The notes under the pieces are model-generated. The model made no database searches. It had not been told where the DNA came from and worked only from the letters and a program-made list of their open reading frames with translations. From the NCBI GenBank assembly GCA_029641185.1, contig JAPWGK010000005.1, positions 434,001 through 498,000 on the forward strand: DNA of 64,000 bases. Direction: 5' to 3'. This DNA comes from Pseudofabraea citricarpa. Lineage: Eukaryota; Ascomycota; Leotiomycetes; Helotiales; Dermateaceae. Shown in pieces: positions 24,596 to 36,711 of the stretch. Each line of letters opens with the position of its first letter. The stretch's first letter is position 1. The translations under genes and the position numbers were made by a program.

Positions 24596-26553
24596 ATGAG
24601 CCAGAGACAGAAAACGTTGGTGATCGGGGCAGGTCCCGTCGGGGCCCTAGCTGCTCTATATGCGGCTCAACGAGGTCACGATGTTGAAGTTTACGAGTTG
24701 CGAAGTGGTATGATCAATTTTCCTCCATCTCTATCCCCGGCTTTCGGTTTTCAATCACAATTTATGTTATTTCTCTACTTATGGCCCTGTAAAGATCAAA
24801 TGTTGGTATTAAGAATCCTTCTAGAAATAACCACAAAGTTGTGTTTAGAGACAAGACAAATCCCAAAAACAAGACACTCGTCATTGTAATCACGTGCCTA
24901 ACCCATAACATATTATCATTTCTTGTTGTCGTTGCCTTATGGCTTTGCATATTGCGTCTCTAGATCTTGCATTCGACTTATTCTACTTATGCCTTTTATC
25001 CTTACAAACCATCTAATACTTTTTGTTCCCTGTTTTGCCGTAACCTTCTTTTGCCACCAAATCAAGAAACCTTCTGACTAGAATAACAGATCTTCGTGAT
25101 CCTACTACAATGCCACTGAACTTTACAAAGTCGATCAATCTAGCACTATCTGAACGCGGAATAAATTCAATGAGAGAATCCGGCCGGCCTGAATTGTTGG
25201 AGAGGGTGCTGAACGAGACGATCCCAATGAGAGGCCGTATGATCCATGGCAAATATGCGTCTGGCGAGCTTTCCGAACAGGCTCAAGACTATGATGTATA
25301 TGGGAGGGTATGAAATTTGCCTTGGTTTTCTGGGTTGGACTAATCAATCTATAGACCATATTTGCCGTCGACCGCGCAGGATTGAACAAGCATCTGTTGG
25401 ATGAGCTGGAGTCCCTCCCAAACGTCAAATTCTTCTTCAACCATAAAATGACCGGTGCAGACTTTAAGAAGAATAAAGCATGGTTTGAAGAGCAAGGAAA
25501 AGCGGAGACTAATGGAAGAGGAAGAGAAATCGAGGTGGATTTTGATCTACTTATTGGAGCCGATGGAGCGCATTCGGCAGCAAGGTACCACCTGATGAAA
25601 TATACGAGAATGGATTATCAACAGGAATACATCGATACGCTTTGGTGTGAATTCACGATCCCAGCGAAGGAGCCCTCAGCAAAGTATGATCCAGATGCAA
25701 TGTTCCGGATTTCACCACATCATCTTCATATTTGGCCCGGCAAGGAGCACATGTTCATTGCTATACCCAGTTTTGTAAATCAACCTTCCTTTTGCTTACT
25801 TTAAATTCGCTAATAAAGTTACAGGACGGATCTTTCACATGTACACTCTTCATGCCGTCTGCGAACTATCATGCGCTAGAAAAGGATCCGGATTCTATCC
25901 CAGCGTTTTTCAACCAGAACTTTCCCGGTGTATCCTCACTTATTTTACCGTCAGCGCTTATTTTCTCCTTCACTAACAATCCACACCTGCCGCTGATCAG
26001 CATTCGCTGCCAACCACACCACTTCAGCAGTTCAGGGGTTATTGTGGGTGACGCCGCACATGCCATGTATCCTTTCTATGGACAAGGCATGAACGCTGGA
26101 CTTGAAGATGTCCGGGTACTCTTCTCGGTTCTTGACAAGCACCTTACAGATGATAATCTCCTACCATATCAACGCGGGGAGGCACTTGCAGAGTACTCAG
26201 AGTTCCGCACTCCCGATGCACATGCTATCAATACACTCGCATTGCAAAACTATGTTGAGATGCGCGCATCCGTTGTATCACCCGTGTATAAGTTAAGGAA
26301 GTGGCTTGAGGAGTGGATGAGCGTCTACGTTCCAAGTCTTGGCTGGCAAACTAAGTATGCACGAGTCAGCTTTGGCAATGAGAGATATTCGGAGGTGATA
26401 AGGAAAAGTGAGAGACAAGGCAAGTTGTTGTTGAGGGGTTTGCTGGGTGCGCTGACCGGTCCTATCGTAATTGGGGTCGTCCTCGCCTTGTATAGGTGGA
26501 ATCAAGCGACCAGAAATACCATCAAGTGGCCCTCTTGGGTACGTTGGCCATAG
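24596..26553 (+). CDS. bna4: Kynurenine 3-monooxygenase
   Basis: FAD- and NADPH-dependent hydroxylase turning kynurenine into 3-hydroxykynurenine on the tryptophan-to-NAD route, at the mitochondrial outer membrane. Exons 24596-24707, 25090-25307, 25355-25774 and 25825-26553 give 492 residues. The FAD-binding start is [20 protein letters not shown]; family marks are [38 protein letters not shown] and the second FAD motif [26 protein letters not shown] hydrophobic segment near the C-terminus ([20 protein letters not shown]) fits the family's membrane anchor. Intron 1, at 382 nt, is far longer than the other introns of this window. All introns keep the frame. Identification is firm. Confidence 0.95.
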
Positions 26554-26979
26554 ATAGCATTGTGTGGATTTTGTTTTTGTACTTTCACTTACTTAGGTAT
26601 ACCTAGAAATTGTAAAATCACAACTCTACATCTATCAGAATGAAAGCTTTTTAGTCATATTATATCTCCAGAACCGACTAAACAGGATGCCATATGATCA
26701 ATGGTATTTAAAAGGTGGTAGAGCGAACTTCTAAGTAGAGCAAAACGAATGTCACCTTGTCATTGTGCACTCGCTTAAAACAAACCTCCTATTATTAGCG
26801 AGATATCTACGCGATCGACTAAAGAAAAATGATGAAGATGTGAGTTTGAAAGAACTTGATGCAAGGCCTCATAACGCTCACTCCGTCAGAAGAATCTATA
26901 TACATAGATAAATAAGGAGACTTCCAAGTATAGACAATGAAAAGGGTAGCCAACTCTCCCCCTACCTCACAAGATACAA
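26554..26979. other. Intergenic, convergent 3' ends
   Basis: 3' flanks of KMO (+) and the alpha-amylase (-). AT-rich; nothing recognised. Confidence 0.5.
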
Positions 26980-29712
26980 CTAGCTACACCCAGGAATGCC
27001 CAATGCGGAAGCCGTCGTGCTCCCGAGTCCCACCCAGGCCCGCATAGCATTGATAATAGCGACATCGCGATGAACTCTCGTATACTTGCCCTGCACAAGC
27101 TGGTAGCCACACGCCGACTCGACATAAGCCGTATCCTTCGGCACGCCCAAACACGCGCTCTTGTCAGCCGGGCCCGTGTACAGCGAGCAATCGCTCAAAC
27201 CATCTGGGTAGCCAGCACCGCCGGCGTCCATGAAGACGTAAGAGCTGAGGACGAGTTTGATCACCCAGTCGGCATCCGTGCGGCTGAAGAGCTGGACTTC
27301 AAAGCCGCGGTGCTTAGCTACGTCTTTGTCTTTGATTAGCACGGAGCCTTTGTCTTGCATGTCTCTCGACGAAGATCCCTAAGTTCGAGAGGTTAGCAAG
27401 ATGCGATACAGAGAATTGAAAAGGCGAAAGGCTTACGGGATTCTGCTGGTCATGGTCATCATTCTGGATGGCGAATCTAGAAGCTGGGATTATCCAACTT
27501 CCGCAGATAGGCATCTCCTTTGGATAATCCGAGCTCCAGATCTTGACCTGAGCAATCTCGGCAGAAGAGAAGCCTGCGCTCGAAAGGATGTTGTTGAAGT
27601 TCGTGTACCAACTATCCGAGCCGCCATCACAGGCCAATACGGACGCCTCGCCCCCTAAGATGACTTCGAGCCAGGTGATGAAGTCATTCGGCATGTTGCC
27701 TCCGAGTTTCTTCTTGACGATAGCTAGAATGGCCGACATGGATGCCGGTCCGATATGCTTGGCGGCATCGACGCGGAACCCGCTAAATCCAATAGATATC
27801 AGATCTACCAGGTATGTTGCAATACGATCTTGGGTGTATGCCTTCTCGGTGTTGAGATCTGACAGGCCGACCAAGTAGCCTTTGGTCACTTGATTCATAT
27901 CTGTCCATGAACTGATACCGCGATCGCAGTGGAAGTCAGTGGGGCCAAAAGGTACAGCCGGAAATTCCATAGTAGGTCTTGTTCCCGTTTGAGGACTGAT
28001 CTGGTACGTGTTTCCAGATGTGTAGTAGGGTGAGCCGGCGGTACCGTTGTGCCCGAAATATGTCGAGCAGTCCGTGTTCCTGTGGTTTTGAATACTGAAG
28101 AACCGAGAGTGTTAGCCTTCGCATTCATCTGGCATGATGATTGTGCGAACTGCACTTACTCTGTTCCTTGTGCACTCATGTGATTGATCACGGCATCGGC
28201 ATAAACTCGAACGCCTGCTGCTCGGCAGGCTTGAATCATGGTTCGGAGTTCTGCTCGAGTTCCAGAGCGAGAGTTCAATTTATAACTGACTGGTTGGTAT
28301 CTGAGCATGTTAGCCTGCATTTCTATTCCATGAAGAATCCCGAAGCTTACACAAAATACCACGGACGGAACTGCTTGTCCGTTTCGTACTAGTAGAAAAT
28401 TAGGTCAGTCTTCAAAACTTGAGAGAAGTGTTCTTGAAATATCCAAAAACTCACATAGTAATCGCCCCACACATGCTCAGTGACCGGCCAAACTTTGACT
28501 CCCATGTATCCCGCTTTTCCCAGGAAAGTACACTCCTTGGCGACATCATTGTATGGCCAACCGAAAAGTTCTACGATTCCTCCTTTTTGGCCATTAGAGA
28601 AAGTACTCTGTGCAGCAGTCAAGGCGGTATTCTGAAAGACGAAATTGAGCGGATCCAGGACCAAAGTCTTGCCGCTTGGTGTCGAAGCAGTGATGGCTAA
28701 AGTGCCGGAAAACCCAGATGAGACCTGGAAGGTATTACTCGTAGTTGCTGCAGCTCCGTTGAAAGAATACGAGATCGTCTCTGAAGTTCTTGAGGCGGCA
28801 TTAACGACGACCACAGCTTGTGTCCGGGCAGAATTATACTGGATATCAGCATATCCAACAAGATCGCGATAATTCTGGAAAGTACTGGCATAGCCTGGGC
28901 CTCCCTGAGGCGGAGTCTGCCATCGGCGGTTCTCGGATGAGGCTGCGAAGGTTGAGACACTATCTGAGGCACAGCTGTCGCCTCCATTCCAGTTTCCACA
29001 ACCAGTGGGTGCGGTTGCAGGACTTTCACTTGGGATTGAAGAGGGTACTATAAGTGGAAGAGAGCTTGGAGAAACTGCTCCTGTTCCGGCTGGGGCTGTT
29101 GAACTTGTTGCTGAAGTTGTCCGGGTAGAACTCGTGGTAGCGGTTGTTGAGGCCGTGGCTGTGCCAGTTGTCGAAGACACTCTTGTGGAAGAACTTGAGG
29201 TTGGCGAACTGGCAATGTTATAGTTTACGAAATTGCCAGGATCATAGTACCTAGTGAAGTTTAATACAATTGAGATAGTTACTAAAATGGGCCACTTACG
29301 TCGTTCCACTGACATCATATCTGATGTAGAATTGAGTAGCTCCTGTAGCAGTTCCAGAGAAGGCCCATGTCTCATATCCGCTAGCTGCGGCAGCTGAATA
29401 GCTCGCAGAAATAGGAGAGCTGTTCCACGTATCACCAACGGCCCAATAAACGGCGACAACTTTTGAATATGCAAGATTTTGAACCTATCAAGCAAAATAG
29501 TTTAGCAAATTTGAGTCTTGAGGAGGTCAGAGCTGACTAGAGCTTTAGAAACTTACATTTATTGACCCAGCAAGGACGTTGTTTGTGAAAGTATAGCTAT
29601 TAAGAGCAACCTGGGTAGCTCTGCGCTCAAGCGGCGAAGAATAAACCACTGTTATGAGTGCACACAACAAATATAAGGCGCGACATAGTCGGTGATATGG
29701 AAAAATGACCAT
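26980..29712 (-). CDS. Secreted GH13 alpha-amylase with N-terminal CBM21
   Basis: Starch-degrading enzyme of 790 residues. Exons 29712-29557, 29484-29300, 29250-28455, 28388-28351, 28300-28160, 28094-27437 and 27378-26980 sum to an intact frame. A signal peptide (residues 1-26, ending TVVYSS) is followed by a CBM21-like starch-binding domain ([22 protein letters not shown] to about residue 120), a Ser/Thr linker to about 190, a beta-rich region around [15 protein letters not shown], and then the GH13 barrel starting [19 protein letters not shown]. Conserved regions: [24 protein letters not shown] (nucleophile Asp); [15 protein letters not shown] (acid/base Glu); [14 protein letters not shown] (third Asp). 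Several Cys pairs fit secretion. No sugar cluster surrounds it. Confidence 0.9.
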
Positions 29713-30974
29713 GATGGCAGCAGCTGAAATATTCCCAAATGAAAGATAGAGAAGCTATAGCACAGATGATTTCAGAAGTACTGAGGATTGAACCCAAATT
29801 TATATGAGTTTATTTTATTTGCCTGTGCCTCAATAAGCCGCCGACGCTTGCGATTATTTCGCCGTAGGCTCCCATCAGTACCATTCTCCGGACAGACAGC
29901 TGCCCCGTAATCATAGTGAAATGGTGATATATACTCGGCTCCATAGACTTTGGCGTTTTTCGAGCGGCCATTTGAGCTGGAAGATGCTCTTGGCGTATCC
30001 ACAAGTGAGTGATGCCAGTGAGGAGTGACAAGCAGCTCCAGATTTGAAGAAACAAACGATGGCAGTATTCGGGCCGACGTGAGATGGAGAGCTTCTTCTA
30101 CCCCAGGCTTACCAAGATAGATCCAGATCTGAGATTTCCCGGCCGCAGACTGCGTCCTCGAAGATGGTCAGGCGGGAGATCAAATCTGCAACATGTGTCT
30201 ATTCAATCGGCCCGTGGATTTTTGAATTCCCTTGGCCATGCCTGACGGACAGTTTCGACGCAGGACATGTCCGCAGGCACAGCACGTGGAATTGCTAACT
30301 GCCAGAGTGAGGTAGCATGGCCGGGACTTGCTCTTCGGCCACAGATCCCCATGGGGAAGGTCCCGTGCGGGGTCGACGCGGGAGATGGTCTGGTAAGCGA
30401 GCAGAAGCATTCTGTCAAACACTTTAAGGTTATTTGGGCCTGCACGGCTTTGGGACAATGGTACCTTGATGCTTGAAATGGCCCTCTCGGATCCACTTCA
30501 CTTACGGAGTTACGTCTTAACTTGTATCTATAAGCCAGATAAACTTTTGTGGTGCATGTTTAGCCGGTCTTATAGATAATCCGCCAATCAGATCAAGGAG
30601 CTCAGGTGTTTTTTTTTTTAAAGGAAATTTGGCATGTCAACTCGGTTTCACATGATATTTGACTAGGACTTGAATGAGTCTTAAAAAGATTTGTGTGGGA
30701 GTATTATTGACTCAAAATCATTTGTCGGCGTTAGTGATTTATAACTCTAGAAAGCGGTCCTCGGTTGCAATCTTTTGGAAAGAAGTAGAGTATCCAAAAA
30801 TGCGAAAGGAGCCTTAAGGTTTCTAATCTATACAATTATACTGACGTCTAAGAAAAGAAAAGAAAAGAAAAGAAGAAGAGAAAAGAATGACAGGTGGAAG
30901 GATGGGTTATCATATGCTTGTAGAACGCTATACGCTTCAGAGATTTCGAACAGACTGATAAACGAATGAGATAT
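29713..30974. other. Intergenic, amylase promoter and glycosyltransferase 3' flank
   Basis: 1.26 kb between two genes on the same strand. The part next to the amylase (29770-30500) has moderate GC and short open frames on both strands that lack motifs. An AAAAG repeat lies at 30852-30874. Confidence 0.5.
30852..30874. repeat. Pentanucleotide microsatellite (AAAAG)n
   Basis: Four to five copies of an AAAAG-type unit followed by impure purine sequence, noncoding, near the 3' end of the glycosyltransferase gene. Confidence 0.85.
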
Positions 30975-32497
30975 TCAAGACTTCACGACACAATCATCAC
31001 CAATCTTACTTTCTTCTTCTGCGTAGCTCAATATTGTATCCCTGGCAATTTTCCGACCACAGCCAGTTGTCTGACACAGCTGAGCAAGCCGAGAAGCTTT
31101 ATCTTTCATAGAATCACCTTCGCAGACAACTTTTAGAAGCGCTGCCCCAACCTCTTCAGCACTCCAAGCAGGTGCCATGGTTTTGTTTCCCCATACCCCA
31201 ACTCCCAAGTACTCGACCTTGGTGGCGAAGTCGTAGAGATCAAACCACATGGCAAGAATGACATGCGGCTTGCCTGCGCTGATAGTTTCATTATAACTGC
31301 TCGCGCCTCCATGATGAACAACAGCCACGATATTTTCGTGGCGTGCAATTGCTCCAGGTTGAGAATGCAACCAGTCGACAATTCTGACCTGGTCTTTACT
31401 TAGATAAGTGTCGAGCAAGTCCAATACACTTGACTGAGATCCTAACTTGGCCTTCCATAGAACCTGCATATTTGGAACCTTATCCAGAAGGAGTTGAATT
31501 GCTCTGGCCATCGCAGTGGCTTTCTCGGTGTCCCAATTGAAGAGGGTACCTAGATTGACGAGTATGGTTGGCCTTTGGGCTAACCATCTAGATAAATCAG
31601 GGTCATCTCTTGCGACATTGCTCCAATCCATGATGATGGGGCCACAGGATACCACATTTTTCGGTATATGGATCACCGGAAAGTCGATCTCAACAATAGA
31701 TGGAGCTAGCCAGGGTACAGCTGGGAAGCTCGCTGCGTCAAGGAGGGCAGGTGTGTGTGGATGGCCTGATAGCTTGAGTGCAGCATTTTTCGCCTTTAGC
31801 TTAGAGTCTGTAAGTATACAGTATATTAGGTAGACGAAAAGGAAGATGTTCATTGGAATCAGATGCAGAGGAAGTGGAAACGGAAGCCCAGATGCAAAAC
31901 TGAGATGACGTTAGATTGGCATTTTAGAGAGGACTTCGAGGGCACATACATGGGATATTTCCAAAGGCTAGCCAACCTGGGCTGGACGGATCCAACTGCA
32001 TCTTTCAGCGAGTTTGGCGATAGTACGACATACTTTCGCCCACTATCCCGGGTTGCTTCACCGGCGGGCTGAAAGACAGGATCGAGTATAATCACGGCAG
32101 GATCAACCTTTTCAATCAAGGATGAGAGGCGTGAGTAGAGGCGTAAGTGCTCCTGAACAGTCCACCCTTCCATCATTCTAGGTAGGAATCGGTAGGCTTT
32201 GAGACTTGCACGAATGCCTGCTGCATGGGTCGCCAATTCAGTGAAGGGGGCACCGCCCTGATTAGCTACCGACTCCGAATAATACGGCCCATCTAGCTCG
32301 TGAAAGGTAACGCTTGAAGCTACAGGACTGATCGAAGCCGCGTGTCTGGAGAGTTCCAACACGTGTGGCTTTAGCTGGGGAAATGAAGCGATATGTAGCG
32401 CCAGATTAGGGTGTTGAATTAGCTCAAATAGGACTGCGAGATGGACATTTGCAGCGCCATGTTCGCGGTTTGTGATAAGCAAGATACTTCGAGCCAT
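30975..32497 (-). CDS. GT1 UDP-glycosyltransferase
   Basis: Transfers a sugar from a UDP-sugar to a small acceptor such as a sterol, phenolic or xenobiotic. Two exons, 32497-31950 and 31899-30975, give 490 residues. The N-terminal Rossmann domain starts SILLITNREHGAANVHLAVL, with the His-containing loop typical of GT1. The intron joins LWKYPI to FASGLPFPLPLHLIP. The C-terminal domain has PTILVNLGTLFNWD and the nucleotide-sugar signature HHGGASSYNETISAGKPHVI followed by DLYDFATKVEYLGVG, where plant enzymes have a PSPG box with WxxDQ; here the final residues read WFDLYD. There is one hydrophobic stretch (MNIFLFVYLIYCIL) mid-protein but no signal peptide. It is divergent from pyridoxamine-phosphate oxidase; a metabolic link is not evident. 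Confidence 0.87.
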
Positions 32498-32944
32498 TGC
32501 GTGCTATTGAAGATTAAGAAATGGAGTGCAATTGATGACAAGAAGAAGAAGCAGAAGATAATGAGACAACGTACGTACATGCGCACGTTGATCTATGCTG
32601 AGAGGAGGCTGGGAAAAATTGCAATGCTGCTGAGCAACCAACTGAGCAACTAACCATAATACCATAATATTGAACTATATTTACTAGATACAGCTTCAAT
32701 AGGGCTGCTAATAAAAGTCACCTTTTCAAATACGTGGTGTTATAGTTCGATATGTTCCCCTCGGGTTCCGTGACTAGCGCCAGCAGGAACATGCGAGATG
32801 GATGTCTCGTCGTCATCGCATGACTCCAATCACATCAGAATTCCGACTCCAAAAAAACCCAGAAAACTATAGATTGATCTCTACGCTCTGCCATTTCACT
32901 TTATGAGGATTACACCAAGTCTCTTTCTTCGTCCCAGCTTAAAG

Positions 32945-33699
32945 ATGGCACTTCACCCACCACAAAACACCTCTAAACTCATCTGTAAGCTCTCGTGGTA
33001 CCCCGCCATGCCACTTCGCAGCTAAATGCAGCAAACACAGTCGCACCCGCGAACGACAAAACCAATTCGCAAGCCGAGCAGTATACCAAAGGCGCCCTCG
33101 AGCGATCCCAGCTCGATGAAAGCCCCCTCAAGCAATTCCACAGCTGGTTCGCCCATGCCCAGCAGAATGGCGTGCACCAGCCCGAGACCGTCTGCCTGTC
33201 GACCGCTTCCCTCCCCAGCGGACGCGTCAGCGCGCGCATAGTATATCTCAAGGAGCTCGACTCCAAGGGCTTCGTGATATACAGTAATTTCGGCACGAGC
33301 AAGAAAGCCGCAGACGTCGCGAGTAATCCGTGGGCGAGCCTGACATTTTGGTGGCGGGAGCTTGAGAGACAGGTTCGCGTTGAGGGGCGAGTCGAGAGAC
33401 TGACGAGCGAAGAGAGTCAAGTCTATTATGATACGCGCATCCGAGGAAGCAGAATTGGCGCGTGGGCTAGCCGGCAGAGTCGCGTCTTGAAGGACAGAGA
33501 GGAATTGGAGGAACAGGTCAAAGAGATCGAGAAGAAGTTTGAAGGCGAGGAGAAGATTCCCGTCCCGGAATTTTGGGGCGGCTTGAGGATTATACCTGAG
33601 ATGGTGGAGTTCTGGCAGGGCAGAGAGAGTAGACTACATGATCGTCTGGTTTATAATAAAGAAGGGGAGGAGTGGAAAATCGAGAGGGTGAGTCCGTAA
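32945..33699 (+). CDS. pdx3: Pyridoxamine/pyridoxine 5'-phosphate oxidase
   Basis: FMN enzyme making pyridoxal 5'-phosphate. Two exons, 32945-32984 and 33032-33699, give 235 residues, near yeast Pdx3 (about 228). The phase-1 intron uses the acceptor AAATGCAG; an earlier AG would break the frame. Family marks: CLSTASLPSGRVSARIVYLKE, GFVIYSNFGTSKK, SLTFWWRELERQVRVEGRVE, and the C-terminal dimerisation signature FWGGLRIIPEMVEFWQGRES ending RLHDRL...WKIERVSP. A second in-frame ATG lies 42 bases upstream at 32903. It would add MRITPSLFLRPSLK, which is basic and free of acidic residues like a mitochondrial presequence, so both cytosolic and mitochondrial forms are possible. Confidence 0.92.
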
Positions 33700-35874
33700 G
33701 TTGAGAAATAATTACTAACATTATACCCACGCAGCTATCTCATTCTCAATCCCACATGTTCGCTCACTCTCGCATTCGTTTTCGTGTCATCATTTCTATA
33801 CGTGCTTGTCATACGCTGCGATCAGAACACTTTCTTGGGCTGACCTCAAGACGACGAGCCGAGTGGACTTGACGCTTGGAAGTCTAGTTGCTTTCCGTGC
33901 AACAGGGTGAGTCAATAATGAATATATGAACCCCATCTATATATAGATTAGACTTCTAGGAATATAAGAAACGCTCATAGGCACAAACCGACGAACTCCA
34001 AATAGGAATATTTGATAGGTGGTGTGATGACCAGCGCTCTGAATTAGAATTTCAATTCTCATACCCAGCAGCTTCAAATGAAGATAATGCTTCTAGTGAC
34101 CATGTAAAGGAATGTTTTGTAAGTATTTAGTAGTACCTAACGCTTCTATATTCTTCAACTTTGTATCCTGCATCGCCGTCTTGCAATGTACATAAGACAT
34201 CAATCTGAAAATTAAGGCTGAGTAAAAATGCTGGATATGTAGGTCACATGGGTTTGTATTCTGCAGAGCTGTAGGGGGAGCAAATGAAGTACTTATTATT
34301 TATGAAATTCCCATTATCTTTGAATTTCTTTTTTTAAAAAAAAAGAAAAAAAATCTACGGTTTCTTCATTAATAGCTCAGTGTGGAGTAATGCTTCCTCG
34401 GTGGTGGTGCAGATCTACCCACATGGAGTTTTTGAGAGAAGATCAATTTTGCGAGCCGACATGATATTTAGGTAACCAGCAGGAAGTACGGAGCCCTGCT
34501 GTTTCAATATATACCTAATCATAAAACCAACCACAAATTAAAAAAACAAAGAGCTTAGCAGGAGTCAATGCATGAGTGTCTCTCCTCAATGATAAGTCAC
34601 AAAGTCAATAGATGCATACATGGGAAATATTCAGCAATGAAAATTTGGTGTCAAAGCTTTTGATAGAAATAACATGTATATATACAAACATCTTTTAATA
34701 TAGATTGGCTTCTCTAGGTTTGATTTTTAGGCGTTTTACTTTTCAGGGTTTTTGATTTTATGAATCACTAAGATAAGTAATTATTACACGATATAAAGTA
34801 ACGTGATTTTAAGTTGTATGCCTAGATATAGCTTGCGTGAATATTTACTTTATTACCCTCCTTATATTATTCTTTTCTAGTTCATATGATGAGCGATAAT
34901 CACTCTTGTTTTGGCTGAATAATGGTCGCTTCCGGTGTTATTGTGATCTAGATATCCTATTAACCGGCACGCTACACCTTTCAGCGCCCCCGAACATCGC
35001 ACAGTGTAAGATTATGTGGATAACAGATTGTGTATAAGGTTGAAGGGTGGATTGAAGAAGAGTACTCCGCAATGGTAGGAACGCACGACAGGTGTTTGCC
35101 CTTTTCTAGCCATGCTAATAACGGCTACAAAGTTATGCGTCCTGAAGTTGGTTGATCAATAGGCGTAGCGAGCTGAAGGTTGATGGGATACTTACCTAGG
35201 TACATATGGAATTAAAGCTACGCTAGGGCGCCGTCGTTCTAGGTAACTTCCAAGCTGTGGTTAGGTACGTGCTTAGCGACAGACCACCTTTGAAAATTTG
35301 AAAAGAGGAGAGGCAATAGACCAGAGGCAGGGTGCTTTTAGTTGTGACATTCTTCCAAAGCTGCTCATTCAAATTGGTGGATAGAAGAATGATAACTTGA
35401 TTTCCTCTGGGGGCAAGAATAGCAGTGTCCGCTTTCTCTTTCTGATGAAGGTACTCGGCCCGAAAGATCTCCACTACGACTTGCCGAATAAGCGCCCTTG
35501 GCTACTTTATCATTTCCCCGCTTGATCACCAGGATATTTGTCCGCATTTGATAATCAGAGCCTCCATTGAGTGACATGCATTATCTTTGCCGCCTTTATC
35601 TATCTTCAGGGCTGCATCGATCTTGATGCATCGATTTTTTACGTGTAAATGAGTCATGGTCATGTTCCAGCATGGCTTGTTGGCTTCGACCCCGCTGCCC
35701 GTATCTGCAACAAGCTCTAACCAGCACTTCCCCTCCTGCCATTTTCACGTCTTTGTCAACTTAATAAGGGAACCGTTACCTTTAATTGAGCGCACCTAAG
35801 GAAACATTTTTTTATTCTGCTGCAGAGGAAACAGTCAACATTATTCTACTCTCTTACCAGCTTCATCTTTCGAA
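33700..35874. other. Gene-poor AT-rich stretch
   Basis: 2.2 kb without a convincing gene. AT-rich and low in complexity (poly-T/poly-A near 34327-34351). Two overlapping minus-strand frames at 35223-35577 might be remains of one gene, but no motif supports this. Confidence 0.45.
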
Positions 35875-36159
35875 ATGTGCATATACACAGATACCAGCCA
35901 GAGTTACTCGAGGTGCACGGAAAAGCCTGTGAAACATCAAGTGGAAATCCGACTTTACAGACTGTGCGATACAGCTAAACCAAAAGGTCGCCACTGCAAC
36001 GACTCAACTGTAGCGACCGATGCCCTTTTAGGATCCTCGAGAGCAGCAGGGGATTGTCCTACTTGCAAGAATGGTACAGTGAGCTTAATAGTAAGTTTCC
36101 CCCGTGACGTTTAAAAGTCAGTAGATTAACCAGAATTCCTAAACTAGCGGTACCTGTAA
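35875..36159 (+). CDS. Small Cys/His-containing fungal protein
   Basis: Predicted protein of about 75 residues: exon 35875-36090, then a 57-nt intron with a perfect GTAAGT donor and an acceptor at 36147, then a four-codon exon ending RYL. Without splicing it would be 79 residues. Cys and His are evenly placed: MCIYTDTSQSYSRC, EKPVKHQVEI, YRLCDTAK, GRHCNDS and a C-terminal CPTC. This Cx2C after a Cys/His series suggests a small metal-binding fold. No signal peptide, so not an obvious secreted effector. I recall similar short ascomycete proteins with an MC start and a CPTC end, but cannot name a family. It sits alone in a gene-poor region. Confidence 0.6.
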
Positions 36160-36711
36160 AAGGATGCAGTCAAGCGGAAAGAGCTGGGATTATCTACTGG
36201 GTCTGGATTTGAGCATACGAGCATGTTCAGAGCGTAATACTTCTTCATAAGATTATTAGACCTTGTATTTCAGACGGTGGCAGTAAGAAGGGGATTGTTT
36301 TATCTTTAAGGATGTTCTACCTAAATTCCTTAGTCTTAGATATAGCTTCAAGTATGAAATTGAATGTCGTCTTAACACCTTCAGCTTACTGAACAGTAAG
36401 AGACTGCCCAGCTTCCAACCGGAGATAACCTAAATTACTCGGTGGGAGTGATTCCAAGCGGGCAAAATTTCTTTACTTATTTTTCTCAAATACACCCAGT
36501 GTCTCTGAGCAGTACTTATTTAACCACGTGATCGGCAGAGGGCTAGCGGTGTGGACCAGCTCGCTCTTGTTGCTACATCACCCCAACGCTCTTATTTATC
36601 TTGGTTTGCACGCACCGCCACCAGCTTTACACTTTCTGTTTCCCCAGCATACTACTTACCTGTCTCAGCCAACGTTTGCCACTTCTTAGCTACTATCAAA
36701 TCGTGTCTAAA
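36160..36711. other. Intergenic
   Basis: Upstream of the kinase-like gene. CT-rich leader before its start; nothing else seen. Confidence 0.4.

Noticed and set aside
30975..33699. Glycosyltransferase plus neighbours as a secondary-metabolite cluster
   Set aside because: No polyketide, peptide or terpene synthase, P450, transporter or regulator lies nearby; neighbours are vitamin B6 and starch genes.
35223..35577. Two minus-strand frames that might be one broken gene
   Set aside because: A junction can be imagined, but no usable intron or family motif supports it.
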